Source: Azohydromonas aeria
GTDB taxonomy: Bacteria > Pseudomonadota > Gammaproteobacteria > Burkholderiales > Burkholderiaceae_C
Assembly (NCBI RefSeq): GCF_009760915.1
Contig: NZ_VIDQ01000047.1
Coordinates: 1-58,169 of the forward strand
Length of the DNA stretch: 58,169 bases
Direction: 5' to 3'
Position 1 is the stretch's first letter. Every line of letters begins with the position of its first letter. Shown in pieces: positions 58,080-58,169 of the stretch. The notes under the pieces are model-generated. The model was given only the letters and a program-made list of their open reading frames with translations. It did not search any database and was not told where the DNA came from. A program made the position numbers and the translations under genes.

Positions 58080-58169
58080 CTAAACGCTCACGCCGTGCAA
58101 GGCCGAACGCAGCGGGCTGGCGGCGAAGTGCTGCTTCCACAGCCGTGGCGTGAGCTCGGCCACGCGTGC
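58080..58169 (-). CDS. C-terminal end of an unidentified protein (runs off the window)
   Basis: The last 29 codons before TAG at 58080-58082 read ARVAELTPRLWKQHFAASPL, then RSALHGVSV. The gene is cut by the window edge. It is upstream of and probably in operon with the DUF1513 gene. From known DUF1513 neighbourhoods it could be an imelysin-like or di-haem protein, but these residues alone do not identify it. Confidence 0.45.
   Translation of the reverse strand, partial: ARVAELTPRLWKQHFAASPLRSALHGVSV

Noticed and set aside
1..58169. CRISPR arrays, tRNA or rRNA genes, complete insertion sequences
   Set aside because: No regularly spaced direct repeats, cloverleaf-like sequences, rRNA motifs or transposase ORFs were noticed by eye; a covariance-model scan would be needed to exclude a tRNA firmly.

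Overview
The window looks like a chromosomal segment of a high-GC betaproteobacterial denitrifier, probably Burkholderiales (Comamonadaceae-like). That placement rests on the nos, nar, NnrS and NsrR gene types and on the high GC; it is inference from protein families, since no rRNA or tRNA is present. No CRISPR array or complete insertion sequence was seen.

Layout. 0.2-7.3 kb is accessory DNA: a tyrosine recombinase with a perfect 14-bp palindrome at its 5' end, an orphan XRE regulator, a frameshifted endonuclease/exonuclease gene, a SWIB protein, a topoisomerase-type zinc-ribbon protein, a DUF6880-like gene broken by one amber codon, and a HExxH protein. 7.4-11.3 kb (minus) is a metal uptake group (PepSY protein, TonB receptor, His-rich DUF2946 protein). 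11.4-20.9 kb is the nitrous oxide reductase locus: apbE/nosX and a cytochrome c on minus, nosZRDFYL on plus. 21.1-29.1 kb holds two NnrS paralogues around a decayed sensor kinase, a DGC zinc protein and a class III ribonucleotide reductase whose glycyl radical site is on its own small ORF. 29.3-33.0 kb holds an FNR/Dnr-type small RNA candidate, an acyl-CoA ligase, a Bug solute-binding protein and a Dnr-like Crp/Fnr regulator. 33.0-46.7 kb (minus) is narX-narK1-narK2-narGHJI followed by two NifM/PpiC-like proteins, one lacking its parvulin domain. 46.7-48.1 kb has no recognisable protein gene but contains a second FNR/Dnr-driven RNA candidate. 53.6-56.1 kb is a nitric oxide response operon (DUF2249, nsrR, hemerythrin-like, norEF) with a clear Fnr-activated, NsrR-repressed promoter. 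56.9-58.2 kb is a DUF1513 protein and the 3' end of another gene.

The most unusual locus is 48.1-53.5 kb. A 24-residue PqqA-like precursor with the conserved Glu16/Tyr20 pair is followed by PqqD and a radical SAM PqqE, but pqqB and pqqC, whose reactions need oxygen, are absent. In their place, in a tightly overlapping operon, are a 30-residue membrane peptide, a urate-oxidase-N-like membrane protein, a SerC-like PLP enzyme that has lost its phosphate-binding residues, and a dihydroorotate-dehydrogenase-like flavoprotein that has lost its orotate-binding residues. A diverged HemS-like protein lies just upstream, behind an FNR-type box. I infer a PQQ-related, possibly oxygen-independent, peptide-derived cofactor pathway tied to anaerobic respiration.

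Shared TTGA-N6-TCAA sites, several with a -10 hexamer at the class II distance, suggest that the Crp/Fnr protein encoded here (or FNR) coordinates much of the window.
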